The position numbers were made by a program, and so were the translations under genes. The notes under the pieces are model-generated. The model worked only from the letters and a program-made list of their open reading frames with translations. It made no database searches and was not told the origin of the DNA. DNA of 64,000 nt. Origin: Anaerolineales bacterium UBA1429 (GTDB lineage: Bacteria; Chloroflexota; Anaerolineae; UBA1429). This document shows, one piece after another, positions 35,713-45,267 of this stretch. How positions within the stretch are numbered: the first letter of the stretch is position 1; each line of letters starts with the position of its first letter. The stretch lies in contig DCTX01000078.1 of assembly GCA_002329325.1 (NCBI GenBank), positions 1 to 64,000 on the forward strand, written 5' to 3'.

Positions 35713-35862
35713 AGGCTCCCCCTTCCGTGGATGTTGCCTGGGATTATCCCCCGGGCCAGGGGCGGTGTCAATGTAGGCCAGTGTGCAGGTGAAAGAGGCG
35801 TTGCGCCCGACGCCCAAGGTACGACATATCGTGTACCACCTGAGGCAACCTACTATATGTGG

Positions 35863-35874
35863 CTATCATGATAG
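35863..35874. promoter_or_regulatory. perfect 12-bp palindrome, possible operator
   Basis: CTATCATGATAG is its own reverse complement and sits in the divergent gap between the aldolase and acsA, 6 bp from a TATAGT -10-like element on the minus strand (35857-35852). Regulator unknown. Confidence 0.4.
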
Positions 35875-35965
35875 GATGCCTCGCGGAAGGCGGCGGGCAT
35901 ACCGGATATTTACGATTCAGCAGCATACGAGCTTGGGATACGTCATGGGTTGGTTCGCGTCGTTC

Positions 35966-35994
35966 TTGACATTCTCTTTGGTTGTTGGTAAAGT
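35966..35994 (+). promoter_or_regulatory. consensus promoter for acsA
   Basis: A perfect TTGACA, 17-bp spacer and TAAAGT predict a start near 36001. The 563-bp gap between the aldolase and acsA contains this promoter, the palindrome at 35863-35874 and the long acsA leader; no gene is supported. Confidence 0.75.
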
Positions 35995-36000
35995 AGGCCG

Positions 36001-36275
36001 CGGTTACGCTGTTGAATGCAAGCAGTTGCTTACGCATTCGCAAGTTTTCGAGATTCGGGCAGGAATGCCCAAAGCCGGGCATCTACATTGGAGTGGAAGG
36101 CGCGTGTGCCCCGCCCTGGTTCGTGGCAGAGCTCCCGGCGGGCGTCCGCCAGGCATGGCCCAGGGAGCCCTCATGGCCGAGCCTCTGCGCTCCAGATGCC
36201 GACGCTCTGGAGCATACCCGCCTCCCTCGAAAGTCGGTTCCAGTACCACACAGGTAGACCAAAGGAGACCAAGCA
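36001..36275 (+). promoter_or_regulatory. long acsA 5' leader with alternative hairpins
   Basis: About 275 nt between the predicted start and the acsA ATG. TGCCC at 36066-36070 can pair either with GGGCA (36057-36061) or, with one extra pair, with GGGCAT (36077-36082), giving mutually exclusive hairpins. An 8-bp hairpin lies at 36189-36213 close to the ribosome site. No known riboswitch consensus is recognised. Confidence 0.4.
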
Positions 36276-38240
36276 ATGTCAGCCGAGCAGACGAACAACG
36301 TGAACCTGCGCTTCCCGCCTTCGCCCGAGTTCTCGCAGCATGCCCTCATCGGGTCCATGGAGCAGTATCAGGAGATGTACGACCGCTCCGTCAACGACCC
36401 GGATGGCTTTTGGCTTGAGCAGGCCAAGATGCTCGATTGGATCCAGTTCCCGACCAAGGGACGCGAGTACACCTGGAAAACCGAAGAGCGTCAGATCGAG
36501 CACAGATGGTTCGCAGATGGCGTGCTGAACGTCTCGGCCAACTGCCTGGATCGGCACGTCACCACTTGGCGCAAGAACAAGGCAGCCATCATCTGGCAGG
36601 GCGAGCCGGAAGAAGATGTCGTTACCCTAACGTATCAGGATCTGTATCGTGAGGTCAACAAGTTCGCCAACGTCCTCAAGAGCCATGGCGTGGGCAAGGG
36701 CGACCGGGTCGCCATCTATCTGCCCATGATCCCGGAGCTGGCCATCGCCCTGCTGGCCTGCACCCGCATCGGCGCGATCCACTCGGTGGTGTTCGGTGGG
36801 TTCAGCGCCTCCTCGCTGGCCAGCCGCATCCAGGATTGCGATGCCAAGCTGCTGATCACCAGCAACGTCTCGCTGCGCGCCGGCCGGGCGATCCCCCTCA
36901 AGACCACCTCGGACGAGGCTCTCAAGAGCTGCCCCGGCGTGGAGAAGGTGGTCGTCGTGATGCGCACCGACGACGAGGTGGCCATGGAGGAAGGCCGCGA
37001 CGTGTACTGGAGCGAGGAGATGGCCCAGGCCGCCGCGTACTGCGAGCCCGAGCCGATGAACGCCGAGGATCCGCTCTTTATCCTGTACACCTCCGGTTCG
37101 ACGGGCGCCCCCAAGGGCATCATGCACACCACGGGCGGCTATCTGCTGTACACCGCTCTGACGCACAAACTGATCTTTGATATCCATGACGATGACACCT
37201 ACTGGTGCACCGCCGATATCGGTTGGATCACCGGTCACAGCTATATTGTCTACGGCCCGCTGGCCAATGGCGCCACCTCGCTCATGTTCGAGGGCGTGCC
37301 CACCTATCCTGATGCCAGCCGTTTCTGGCAGATCGTGGACAAGTTCAACGTCAATATCTTTTACACGGCGCCCACGGCGATCCGCTCGCTGCAGCGTCTC
37401 GGCAACGACTGGGTCCAGAAGGCCGATCTCTCGAGCCTGCGGCTGTTGGGCAGCGTGGGTGAGCCGATCAACCCCGCCGCGTGGCTCTGGTACTATGAGC
37501 AGATCGGCAAGAGCCGCTGCCCCATCGTGGATACCTGGTGGCAGACGGAGACGGGCGGCATCCTGATCACGCCGCTGCCCGGCGCCCATACCCTCAAGCC
37601 CGCCAGCGCCTCCAAGCCTTTCTTTGGCGTCGAGCCCCTCATCCTCAAGGAGGATGGCACTCCGGCGCCCATCGGCGAATCCGGCCCGCTGTGCATCACC
37701 AAGCCGTGGCCTGCCATGGCCCGCACCATGTGGGGCGACCATGACCGCTTTATCGATACCTACTTTACCATGTACTATGACCTCTACTTCACCGGCGATG
37801 GCTGCATCAAGGATGCGGACGGCGACTACTGGCTGCAAGGCCGTATCGATGACGTCGTCAACATCTCGGGCCACCGCATCGGCACCGCCGAGGTGGAGCA
37901 CGCCCTGGTGAGCCACCCCGCGGTCTCCGAGGCCGCCGTGGTGGGGCGCCCGCACGATGTCAAGGGCCAGGCGCTCTATGCGTATGTGACCCTGCAGGAG
38001 GGCGTGGCCGAGACCGATGAGCTGATCAACGAGCTGATGCAGCAGATCCGCCGCGAGATCGGCCCCATCGCCCGCCCGGACGAGATCCAGTTCACCGATG
38101 CCCTGCCCAAGACCCGCAGCGGCAAGATCATGCGCCGCATCCTGCGCAAGATCGCCGAAGGCGACCTGAGCAATCTGGGGGATACGACCACCCTGGCCGA
38201 TCCCGGCGTCGTCGAACACCTGATCGAAGGGCGCAAGTAG
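36276..38240 (+). CDS. acsA: acetyl-CoA synthetase (AMP-forming)
   Basis: 654 residues, full family length. It activates acetate to acetyl-AMP and then acetyl-CoA. Adenylate-forming motifs: [22 protein letters not shown] (A3 phosphate loop), [10 protein letters not shown] (A5), [32 protein letters not shown] (A7-A8, hinge Asp) and TRSGKIMRR with the catalytic Lys at about residue 617 that protein acetylases modify in this family. The N-terminal WF and FWLEQAK segments match the ACAS_N domain. AAGGAG lies 9 nt upstream. An OFA-family transporter follows after a terminator, consistent with carboxylate metabolism. Confidence 0.97.
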   Translation: MSAEQTNNVNLRFPPSPEFSQHALIGSMEQYQEMYDRSVNDPDGFWLEQAKMLDWIQFPTKGREYTWKTEERQIEHRWFADGVLNVSANCLDRHVTTWRKNKAAIIWQGEPEEDVVTLTYQDLYREVNKFANVLKSHGVGKGDRVAIYLPMIPELAIALLACTRIGAIHSVVFGGFSASSLASRIQDCDAKLLITSNVSLRAGRAIPLKTTSDEALKSCPGVEKVVVVMRTDDEVAMEEGRDVYWSEEMAQAAAYCEPEPMNAEDPLFILYTSGSTGAPKGIMHTTGGYLLYTALTHKLIFDIHDDDTYWCTADIGWITGHSYIVYGPLANGATSLMFEGVPTYPDASRFWQIVDKFNVNIFYTAPTAIRSLQRLGNDWVQKADLSSLRLLGSVGEPINPAAWLWYYEQIGKSRCPIVDTWWQTETGGILITPLPGAHTLKPASASKPFFGVEPLILKEDGTPAPIGESGPLCITKPWPAMARTMWGDHDRFIDTYFTMYYDLYFTGDGCIKDADGDYWLQGRIDDVVNISGHRIGTAEVEHALVSHPAVSEAAVVGRPHDVKGQALYAYVTLQEGVAETDELINELMQQIRREIGPIARPDEIQFTDALPKTRSGKIMRRILRKIAEGDLSNLGDTTTLADPGVVEHLIEGRK

Positions 38241-38254
38241 GCGCCTGATGGGAG

Positions 38255-38299
38255 GGGCGCACTCGTAGCGCATGGCGCTGCGGGTGCGCCCCCCTTTTT
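38255..38299 (+). terminator. terminator after acsA
   Basis: GGGCGCAC (38255-38262) pairs with GTGCGCCC (38284-38291) around an inner AGCGC/GCGCT helix, followed by a five-T run at 38295-38299. Confidence 0.8.
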
Positions 38300-38330
38300 C
38301 GCACACAATCAACTGCTGGGGAGGGCCTCC

Positions 38331-39626
38331 ATGACAGCAACGGACTCGCCGAAAGTCATGAATCGCTGGCTGGTGGTGGTTGGCGCCATACTGGTCCAGC
38401 TCTGCCTGGGTGCACTGTACGCCTGGAGCGTGTACACGCCCTATCTGACCAAAGAGCCTTTCTTGTTCACCAAGACGCAGACCCAGATCATCTTTTCCGT
38501 GTCGTTGGCCAGCTTTGCCTTCACCATGATCCTGGCGGGGCGCTGGCAGGCGCGCTCTGGGCCGCGCATCGTGGCGCTGACGGGCGGAATCGTCATGGGC
38601 GCGGGCTATGTCCTGGCCGGCGTGCTGGGCAACAGCCTTTTCGGCTACTTTGTGAATCAGATCCTCTTCGTCGGCCTGGTGGCCGGCATCGGCGTGGGGC
38701 TGGCCTACGTGTGCCCCATCGCCTGCGGCATCAAATGGTTCCCCGATAAGAAGGGGCTGATCACCGGGTTGGCGGTGGCGGGCTTTGGCTTTGGCGCCCT
38801 GATCTGGATCCAGCTTGCAGGGGAGTTTGGCGGCTTGCTGGCGCGGTTTGGCGTGCTGAACGTCTTTACCATCTATGGCATCGCCTACGCCGTGGCCATC
38901 GTCCTGGGTTCCACCTGGTTGGTGAACCCGCCGCCGGGGTATTGCCCCCCGGGCTGGTCGCCCACGACGGCCAAGGCCACCAACAACTCGCCCACCAACG
39001 CGGGGCCGAGCATGGGCCCCGGCGCCATGCTGCGCACCCCCCAGTTCTATGGCATCTGGGTCATGTTCCTCTTTAGCGCCATGGCCGGTCTGCTGGTGAT
39101 CGGGAATATCAAGCTCTTTGGCATCGAGGCGCTGCAGGCCGGAGGCTTTAGCGCCGATCGGGCCAGCGCCATCGCCGGGGTCGCCATGGCGGTGTTCTAC
39201 TCCATCGCCAACGGCGGCGGGCGCATCATCTGGGGCGCCATCTCGGATCGCATCGGCCGCAAGCTGTCGCTGATCATCATGTGCGCCGTGCAAGGCGTGA
39301 TCATGATCGCCTTCTTCTGGATGGGCGGCATCCCGGCGCTGCTCTACATCGGCACAACCATCATCGGTTTCAACTATGGTGGCGCCTTTGCCCTCTTCCC
39401 AACGGTCACCGGCGACCTGTTCGGCACCGACCATGTGGGAGAGAACTATGGTTGGGTCTTTACCTCCTATGGTGTGGGCGGCATCATCGGCCCCATCATG
39501 GCCGCGGGCATCCGCGATGCCCTGGGCAACTGGGTTGCGGGCTTTGTGATCGCCGGCGTGGCCTGCCTGGTCGCCGCCGTGATCGCCACACAGCTCAAGC
39601 CGCCCAAGGTGGCCAAGCTGGCCTAG
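38331..39626 (+). CDS. OFA family major facilitator (oxalate/formate antiporter-like)
   Basis: 431 residues with about 12 predicted transmembrane helices in two bundles split by a short cytoplasmic linker (PPGWSPTTAKATNN). OFA-type features include the N-terminal QLCLGALYAWSVYTPYL, GRWQARSGPRIVAL loop 2-3 motif, CGIKWFPDKKGLITGLAVAGFGFGA and the C-terminal half repeat WGAISDRIGRKLSL. The family exchanges or imports small carboxylates such as oxalate, formate, lactate or acetate. Placement 90 bp after acsA suggests acetate or a related acid as cargo, which is inference. Confidence 0.92.
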   Translation: MTATDSPKVMNRWLVVVGAILVQLCLGALYAWSVYTPYLTKEPFLFTKTQTQIIFSVSLASFAFTMILAGRWQARSGPRIVALTGGIVMGAGYVLAGVLGNSLFGYFVNQILFVGLVAGIGVGLAYVCPIACGIKWFPDKKGLITGLAVAGFGFGALIWIQLAGEFGGLLARFGVLNVFTIYGIAYAVAIVLGSTWLVNPPPGYCPPGWSPTTAKATNNSPTNAGPSMGPGAMLRTPQFYGIWVMFLFSAMAGLLVIGNIKLFGIEALQAGGFSADRASAIAGVAMAVFYSIANGGGRIIWGAISDRIGRKLSLIIMCAVQGVIMIAFFWMGGIPALLYIGTTIIGFNYGGAFALFPTVTGDLFGTDHVGENYGWVFTSYGVGGIIGPIMAAGIRDALGNWVAGFVIAGVACLVAAVIATQLKPPKVAKLA

Positions 39627-39646
39627 CTCCGCTTTTCGGCAGAGCA

Positions 39647-39690
39647 AGAGCCCGGATACGTTGCTGAGCAACGTATCCGGGCTCTGTGTT
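39647..39690. terminator. bidirectional terminator between transporter and iron-sulfur protein genes
   Basis: A perfect 16-bp stem (39647-39662 with 39670-39685), 7-nt loop, followed by TGTGTTT, between convergent stops at 39626 and 39707. Confidence 0.85.
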
Positions 39691-39706
39691 TGCCGCTGCT
39701 GATGCG

Positions 39707-40579
39707 CTAGCTCCCCTGCAAGCCCTCGGGGATGCCCGATTCGCAGGGCACGCCGGCCTGGCAGAGGCCGCAGCCATACCCGGCGAAACCGTACACGTCG
39801 CGCACGTGGGGGCGTGTGCGATCCAGATGGACGCGGCAGAGGCGCTTGTCGTGCCCCGCCTCGGTGATGGCGCCCACGGGGCAGCGCTTGATGCACTCGC
39901 CGCAGGTGCCCTTGGCGTAGAACAGGCAGTAGGCGTGGTGGTCGGTGTAGGGGCGCGGCGAGGGCGGCAGTTCAGCGCGGACCACCACCGAGCCCACGCG
40001 CATGGCCTTGCCCACGGGGGTGATCAGCCCATCGCTCAGGCCAAAGGTGCCCAGCCCGCAGGCGTAGGCGGCATGCCGCTCTGACCAGGTGGAGGAGAAG
40101 ACAAAGCGCTCCGAGTCCACGGTCTTGAACAGGGGCGAGATGGCCGGCGCAACGGCGCGATAGCCGCGGGCGGTGAGCGCCTCGGCCACCTGCCGCCGCA
40201 GGCCCTCGTTGAAAATCTCGCCAAAGACGCGGGAGCGGGCCCAGCGTTCCGCCAGGTAGAGCGCCTCGCGCCGGTTGTCGGCCTTGGTGGCCCCCGTCTG
40301 GGGCAGCACCCAGGAAACGACCGATAGCTCGGCGGGCTCGGCCGGGGCGTCAGGGTAGGTGAGGGCATAGATCTCGGCGGGCGTCCAGTGTTCGGGCCCC
40401 ACATGCTCCTTGTAGGCCACAAAGAGGGGGTCATCGCCCCTGGCGAATCCCACCAGAGGGGTTCCCCAGGCGGGCTCATCAAAAGCCCCTCCCAGGGCGT
40501 TCTCCGGCCCGGCGCAGATGCGGCGGATCAGGTCGGCGACCCATTCGGCCAGTGGTGCGCCCTCGCGTGCAAGCATCAT
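39707..40579 (-). CDS. 4Fe-4S protein, epoxyqueuosine reductase (QueG)-like
   Basis: 290 residues from tandem ATGs at 40579/40576 (AGGGG upstream). The N-terminal domain has the QueG/reductive-dehalogenase-like cobalamin-binding character (YACGLGTFGLSDGLITPVGKAMRVGSVV). Two ferredoxin-type clusters follow: CGECIKRCPVGAI and a C-terminal CGLCQAGVPCESGIP. It is shorter than QueG (about 350-380) and lacks the HEAT-repeat tail, so a tRNA-queuosine role is uncertain; it may be a related ferredoxin-type oxidoreductase. The TIM-barrel isomerase lies upstream on the same strand (37-bp gap), so the two are probably co-transcribed. Confidence 0.82.
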   Translation of the reverse strand: MMLAREGAPLAEWVADLIRRICAGPENALGGAFDEPAWGTPLVGFARGDDPLFVAYKEHVGPEHWTPAEIYALTYPDAPAEPAELSVVSWVLPQTGATKADNRREALYLAERWARSRVFGEIFNEGLRRQVAEALTARGYRAVAPAISPLFKTVDSERFVFSSTWSERHAAYACGLGTFGLSDGLITPVGKAMRVGSVVVRAELPPSPRPYTDHHAYCLFYAKGTCGECIKRCPVGAITEAGHDKRLCRVHLDRTRPHVRDVYGFAGYGCGLCQAGVPCESGIPEGLQGS

Positions 40580-40616
40580 CCGGTTGTTCCCCTTTCGCCC
40601 TCGTGCGCGGCAGCGA

Positions 40617-41480
40617 TCAGCCCGCCGCCTCCACCTTCTTGAAGAGATCCATGTACACGTTGCGCACCATGCGTGGCCCCTCCCACGAATCGGCCTCGGC
40701 CAGCTCGACGGCGCGGGCCCCCAGCACCTCGGGCAGCACGTCGCCATCGTAGCCGTCATCCTTGAGGATGCGCAGCCAGCGCACCAGATCGATGAATCCC
40801 TCGCCCGGCAGGACGCGGTCGGAATCGGCCATGGTCTCGGGATCCACTCCCTCAGGCAGGTCAAAGACATGAAGCGTCAGGGGCAGGCCCTTGACCTTAT
40901 GCAGGTCCTCAAAGGTGCCGCCGCCGGCCCACCAATGGATCACATCCAGGATCAGGCCCAGATTGGGGCGATTGACCCGCTCGATGAGCTCCAGAGCTGC
41001 GTTCAAGCCCATGACCCAGGGATACATGATCTGCCGGGGGGCGGGCCGCCTCACCTGGGGGCCCAGGAACTCGAACACGACCGGCACGTCATAGCGGCCG
41101 GCCCAATCGCAATAGGCCCGGAACTTGGCCACGAGCCACTCCCACTCCGATTCCGTAACGGCCTTGGGCCAGCGGTTGGGGCACATGAAGGTGGCCTTGC
41201 CCCCCAGCTCGGCCAGCAGCTTGAGGCGCGGCTCGGCGCTGGCCAGCGCCTCGTCCCACAGGCTGCCCTCCAGGCTCCAGGAGAGGCCCATCGCCCCCGT
41301 GGCTACGGCGACACGATTGCGCTGCAGGAGCTCCTTGAGCTCATCCGCGGCGTTGCGCGCCAGATACGAATCGAACACATCCGGTCCCAGGCCGATGGAG
41401 CCGAATCCGAGGCCTCCCCCGATGACGACCCTGCCCTCAAAGTCCAGACGCTGCGGAAAGTTGCCGATCTGCAATCGCAT
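40617..41480 (-). CDS. sugar phosphate isomerase/epimerase (xylose isomerase-like TIM barrel)
   Basis: 287 residues from ATG 41480 with AAGGAGG upstream; the longer frame to 42026 is not coding-like. The AP2Ec/xylose-isomerase-like barrel shows VPVVFEFLGP (metal Glu), NLGLILDVIHWWAGGG (Asp and His ligands), LTLHVFDLPEG and a final VLPGEGFIDLVRWL with the Glu ligand. The family interconverts keto sugars, inosose or hydroxypyruvate; substrate unknown. Probably in an operon with the iron-sulfur protein. Confidence 0.87.
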   Translation of the reverse strand: MRLQIGNFPQRLDFEGRVVIGGGLGFGSIGLGPDVFDSYLARNAADELKELLQRNRVAVATGAMGLSWSLEGSLWDEALASAEPRLKLLAELGGKATFMCPNRWPKAVTESEWEWLVAKFRAYCDWAGRYDVPVVFEFLGPQVRRPAPRQIMYPWVMGLNAALELIERVNRPNLGLILDVIHWWAGGGTFEDLHKVKGLPLTLHVFDLPEGVDPETMADSDRVLPGEGFIDLVRWLRILKDDGYDGDVLPEVLGARAVELAEADSWEGPRMVRNVYMDLFKKVEAAG

Positions 41481-41689
41481 GGTGATCCTCCTTCTGTCGT
41501 GCCGTGCTGCCGGAGTCGGCCTTGCGGCTCCGATCCCGATCAGTCTACTCGCAAGCGAGGCGGGCTGCAATGGCAAGGTGCGTCGGGGTGAGAGGCCTGG
41601 GTTGCTCTCATCCCCACGGACATCCCGCGCATGGGGCGGCCTGGCACCCCTTTCCCCGTAACGCGCCTCAAGCGATTTCATCAAGACGA

Positions 41690-41719
41690 ACGACAAAAGA
41701 GCGATTGCGATTGTATAAT
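41690..41719 (+). promoter_or_regulatory. promoter for the MalT/BTAD regulator
   Basis: ACGACA, an 18-bp spacer and a perfect TATAAT. It gives a leader of about 170 nt. The 418-bp divergent gap between the isomerase and regulator otherwise shows no gene. Confidence 0.6.
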
Positions 41720-41898
41720 CGGGGCAATGGTGATAAAATCGGTTGGCGGCAAGCAACAGCAGAGGAATCACTTTTGGAACCGGAGGGCGGGGCTCGGCCG
41801 AGAGCGATCTGTGATTTGAGTCGTGCCGGTTGCCAACGGCCTGGCATTCAGCCGATCCGGCGTGCCGCACCCCCTTCTTTATTGTGCCCACCACAGAG

Positions 41899-44800
41899 AT
41901 GGCTTTCCGTGCAATGTACGGCGAGTTCCCACTGATCAGCAACAAGATCCAGATCCCCCAGCGCGCTCCCACCATGCTGCGGCGCGAGCGTCTGGTAGGG
42001 TTTCTGCATAGCAACATCAACCACAAGTTGGTGCTCGTCTCCGCCGGCGCTGGCTATGGCAAGACCGCGCTCCTGGTGGACTATGCCCACGACGCCGAGC
42101 TCCCCGTCTGCTGGTATAGCCTGGATGCCGGCGATAACCATGCCCTGACCTTTGTCGAGTACCTGGTCGCCTCGATCCAGCGGCGCTTTCCTGATTTCGG
42201 CGAGAGCGTCCTTCGCGCGCTGCACTCCTTCCGCGGCCAGGCTGAGGATGTCGAGCCGTTCATCCGCCTGCTGATCGCCGAGATCGAGGAAAAGATCAGC
42301 GGCTACTTTGCCATCGTGCTGGATGACTATCACGAGGTGCTGGAGAGCGAGCCCGTCAATGCCCTGGTGGACGGGCTCCTGCGCTATCTACCCGAGCACT
42401 GCCACCTGGTCATCTCCTCCCGAGCCATTCCGCGTCGCCTGACCCTCACCCGGCTGGCCGCCCGCGAGGAGATCGTGGGCCTGGGCGTGCGCCAGCTCAA
42501 GTTCACCCGCGACGAGATCCGCCAGGTGCTGGCCCTGCGGGGCATCACCGATGTGGACCCCCAGCGCCTCGATGCCCTGACGGCCCGGTCGGAGGGCTGG
42601 ATCACCGCCATCCTGCTGGCTGCCCAGACCCGCTGGAACGAGACGATCGAGGAGATCGTCAACCTATCCGGCTCGCTGGACAATATCTTTGACTATCTGG
42701 CCCAGGAGGTGCTCTCTCAGCAGACTCGCGAGATGCAAGAGTTCTTGCTGGGCAGCTCCGTTCTGGAGGAGATGAGCGCTCCGCTCTGCGATTCCCTCCT
42801 GGGTATCCGCAATTCGGCCCAGATACTGCGCAGCCTGACGGAGCAAGGCCTGTTCACCTTTGAGATCAACAGCTCGGCGGGCTGGTATCAGTATCACCAG
42901 CTCTTCCGCGAGTTCCTGGTGAACAAGCTCGAGACCGAGCGCCCCGAGGACTACCGCCAGTTGTGCCTCGGAGAGGCGCGCCTCATGGCAAACCAGGGGC
43001 GCTGGCCGTGGGCCATCCAGGGATTCCTCACCGCCCAGGCTCACGATCGCGCTGCCGATGCTCTGGAGCTCGTCGCGCAAGACTATTTCGATGCCGGGCG
43101 CCGCGACGAGGTGCAGGCGTGGATCGATGCCCTGCCCGAGCCGATTCTGCGCGAGCACCCCCGCCTGATGCTGCTGCGGGCCAAGATCAGCACCGAAAAG
43201 GGCGCTTACGAGCAGGCAGAGAGCCTGCTGGAGCCGACCTATGAGATTTACGCCCAACGGGGCAGCGGGCCCGGCCTGGCCCAGGTATTGGTGCAGCAGG
43301 CCATCCTCAACCGCATTCAGGAGCACATCCCCGAGGCCATGGCGGCCTGCCAGCGCGTGTTTGAGACCATCGAGGAGAGGGAGGATCCCACCTCCTTTGT
43401 GCGGGCGCACCAGAACCTCGGCATCTGCTATCACATGCTGGGGAACGTAGAGCAGGGCGTCCAGGAGATGCGGTGCGCCCTGGAGCTGGCCGAGGCCCAC
43501 GGCGATACCGTGAGCGCAGCCTATCTCGCCCACGACATGGGCACCAGCCTGCACCTGCAGGGTGCCATGGAGGATGCGCGGCGCTACCTCCACCGCGCCC
43601 TGATGCATTGGCGGCGCGTGGGCAACCCTGCTGACCTGGCCATGACCCTGCAAGGTCTGGGCGTCATCCACCACCATCAGGCCCAGTATGCCGAAGCACA
43701 GAATCGCTATGAAGAGAGCATCGAAAAGGCCCGCCAGATCGGCAACAGCCGCCTGGAGGCCTATGCCCTTCTGAACAATGGCGATCTGCAGAAGGATCGG
43801 GGGAGGCTGGACGAAGCCCTGACGCTGTACAGCGAGGCCCTCGATGTGGCGTCGTCCATCGGGTCGGTGGGCCTGGCGCTGTACGTGCTGGCCTCGATGG
43901 GCGATGCGTACCGCCTGAAGAAGGACACGCCCCGGGCGTGGCAGGTGCTCACCGAGGCGCTGGATCAGAGCGAGCGCCAGGGCGTTGATGAGCCCATTGG
44001 CCTGGCGCACCTGGCCTTTGGCGCGCTGGCCGTCCAGGAGCAGCGATCCGAGGAGGCGGCGAGCCATCTGACCGAGGCGGGGGAGCGGCTCGAGCGGGCC
44101 GGCGCCCAGCGGGACCTGGCCCGGGTGTACCTGCAACTGGCCCTGTTGGCCCGGCAGGATAGCGATCCCCAGACACTGCGCGATTCCCTGGAGCGTCTGG
44201 GTGAGTTGGCGGTGCGGCTGGGCACCGACCAGTTCATCGTGGCCGAGGGCCCCAACGCCATTCGTCTGTTGCCCTATATTGCCGAGTGGGATATCCGGGG
44301 GCTGGATGCCGTCCACATTCGGGCGCAGATCGAGGAGCTCTTCCCCGCCGTGGTGATGGAGCCGAGGCTGCGCGTGGTGCGCTCCGATGCCGACCTGGAG
44401 CTGCTGGCGCTGGATGGCAGCCAGGTCATCTACAAGGGCAACATCGTGCGCGACTTCGAGTCCTCGGTGGCGCGCACCATGGCGTTCCTGCTGGCCCAGT
44501 ATCCCGCGGGCCTATCCAAAGAGCGAATCAGCGACATGCTGTGGCCCGATAACTCGCAGGCGCGCAGCGAAAGCCTCTTCCACTCGACCATCTACCGCCT
44601 GCGCCGGGCGCTGGACAAGAACGCCATCGTGCAGATGAGCGGCGTCTATCGGCTGAGCCCCAACCTGGAGTATCGCTACGATGTGGCCGAGTTCGAGCAG
44701 CTGGCGCGCCTGGGCCGCGCCCGCGACGAATCGGGCCGCATCGCCCGCATCAGCGCCATCGATCTCTACCGCAACGAGTTCCTGGAGGCGCAGGACTATC

Positions 44801-45126
44801 CCTGGTGCGTCGAGATCCGTTATGCGCTGCAAAACGAGATGATCCGCCTGTTGACCATCGAGGCGGATTTCCTTGCTCTGCACGACAGCCCCGAGGCAGC
44901 CGAGACGCTCTATCTGCGCGTCTTGGCCCTGGACGAGCTGGACGAACGCGCCCATCGGGGCGTGATGTGGTGCCGGGCCAAGCTGGGCGATGCGCCGGGG
45001 GCCATGCGCCAGTTCCGCGCCTGCAGCCGGGTGATCGAGCAGGATATGGGGGTGCCCCCGCGCCCGGATACGAAACGCATGTTTGAGCTGATCCACCATG
45101 GCGAGGTACCCCGAGAGCCCTTCTGA
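41899..45126 (+). CDS. giant MalT-like STAND ATPase/TPR regulator with BTAD domain
   Basis: 1075 residues from ATG 41899; no strong ribosome site is visible, and 41830 or 41914 are alternatives. The N-terminal MalT-like NTPase has a P-loop VSAGAGYGKTALLVDY (Lys about residue 55) and Walker B IVLDDYHEV. A helical arm (about 250-400) contains the YQYHQLFREFL motif typical of MalT relatives. About 12 TPR-like repeats run from 400 to 790. A winged-helix OmpR/SARP-type domain (about 835-925) has LSKERISDMLWPDNSQ and STIYRLRRAL, followed by a BTAD domain (about 930-1070). Such proteins use ATP and an inducer to oligomerise and activate promoters. The best local target is the repeat-bearing promoter just downstream. 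Confidence 0.9.
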   Translation: MAFRAMYGEFPLISNKIQIPQRAPTMLRRERLVGFLHSNINHKLVLVSAGAGYGKTALLVDYAHDAELPVCWYSLDAGDNHALTFVEYLVASIQRRFPDFGESVLRALHSFRGQAEDVEPFIRLLIAEIEEKISGYFAIVLDDYHEVLESEPVNALVDGLLRYLPEHCHLVISSRAIPRRLTLTRLAAREEIVGLGVRQLKFTRDEIRQVLALRGITDVDPQRLDALTARSEGWITAILLAAQTRWNETIEEIVNLSGSLDNIFDYLAQEVLSQQTREMQEFLLGSSVLEEMSAPLCDSLLGIRNSAQILRSLTEQGLFTFEINSSAGWYQYHQLFREFLVNKLETERPEDYRQLCLGEARLMANQGRWPWAIQGFLTAQAHDRAADALELVAQDYFDAGRRDEVQAWIDALPEPILREHPRLMLLRAKISTEKGAYEQAESLLEPTYEIYAQRGSGPGLAQVLVQQAILNRIQEHIPEAMAACQRVFETIEEREDPTSFVRAHQNLGICYHMLGNVEQGVQEMRCALELAEAHGDTVSAAYLAHDMGTSLHLQGAMEDARRYLHRALMHWRRVGNPADLAMTLQGLGVIHHHQAQYAEAQNRYEESIEKARQIGNSRLEAYALLNNGDLQKDRGRLDEALTLYSEALDVASSIGSVGLALYVLASMGDAYRLKKDTPRAWQVLTEALDQSERQGVDEPIGLAHLAFGALAVQEQRSEEAASHLTEAGERLERAGAQRDLARVYLQLALLARQDSDPQTLRDSLERLGELAVRLGTDQFIVAEGPNAIRLLPYIAEWDIRGLDAVHIRAQIEELFPAVVMEPRLRVVRSDADLELLALDGSQVIYKGNIVRDFESSVARTMAFLLAQYPAGLSKERISDMLWPDNSQARSESLFHSTIYRLRRALDKNAIVQMSGVYRLSPNLEYRYDVAEFEQLARLGRARDESGRIARISAIDLYRNEFLEAQDYPWCVEIRYALQNEMIRLLTIEADFLALHDSPEAAETLYLRVLALDELDERAHRGVMWCRAKLGDAPGAMRQFRACSRVIEQDMGVPPRPDTKRMFELIHHGEVPREPF

Positions 45127-45148
45127 TCTCCCAAAAGCCCTTGCGAAC

Positions 45149-45187
45149 AAACGCGCGAATTCTCGACGAATCGCGCGTTTTTCTTTG
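45149..45187 (+). terminator. terminator after the MalT/BTAD regulator
   Basis: A 10-bp stem (45149-45158 with 45171-45180), 12-nt loop, merged into a T-rich tail TTTTTCTTTG. It separates the regulator from the peptide genes. Confidence 0.85.
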
Positions 45188-45200
45188 TTTCGGGGCCATT

Positions 45201-45234
45201 TCGTGAGTGATCCGTGAGTCTCACTGTGTATTCT
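45201..45234 (+). promoter_or_regulatory. promoter with two SARP-type heptamer repeats
   Basis: CGTGAGT occurs at 45202-45208 and again at 45213-45219, an 11-bp period, followed 9 bp later by a TATTCT -10 element (45229-45234). No -35 box is present; the repeats occupy its place. Known SARP (BTAD) activators bind heptameric direct repeats spaced 11 bp apart with the last repeat about 8 bp from the -10. The BTAD regulator is the adjacent upstream gene. Binding is inference. Confidence 0.6.
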
Positions 45235-45267
45235 TACGGCGAACCTTGAGCTACAGGAGGGAGCCGA

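Noticed and set aside
35783..36418. 211-codon frame across the aldolase/acsA gap
   Set aside because: It spans the promoter and leader and ends inside acsA, with no ribosome site or recognisable pattern.
36627..39896. 1089-codon open frame on the minus strand
   Set aside because: Antisense to acsA and the OFA transporter; His/Asp/Gly-biased composition and no motif.
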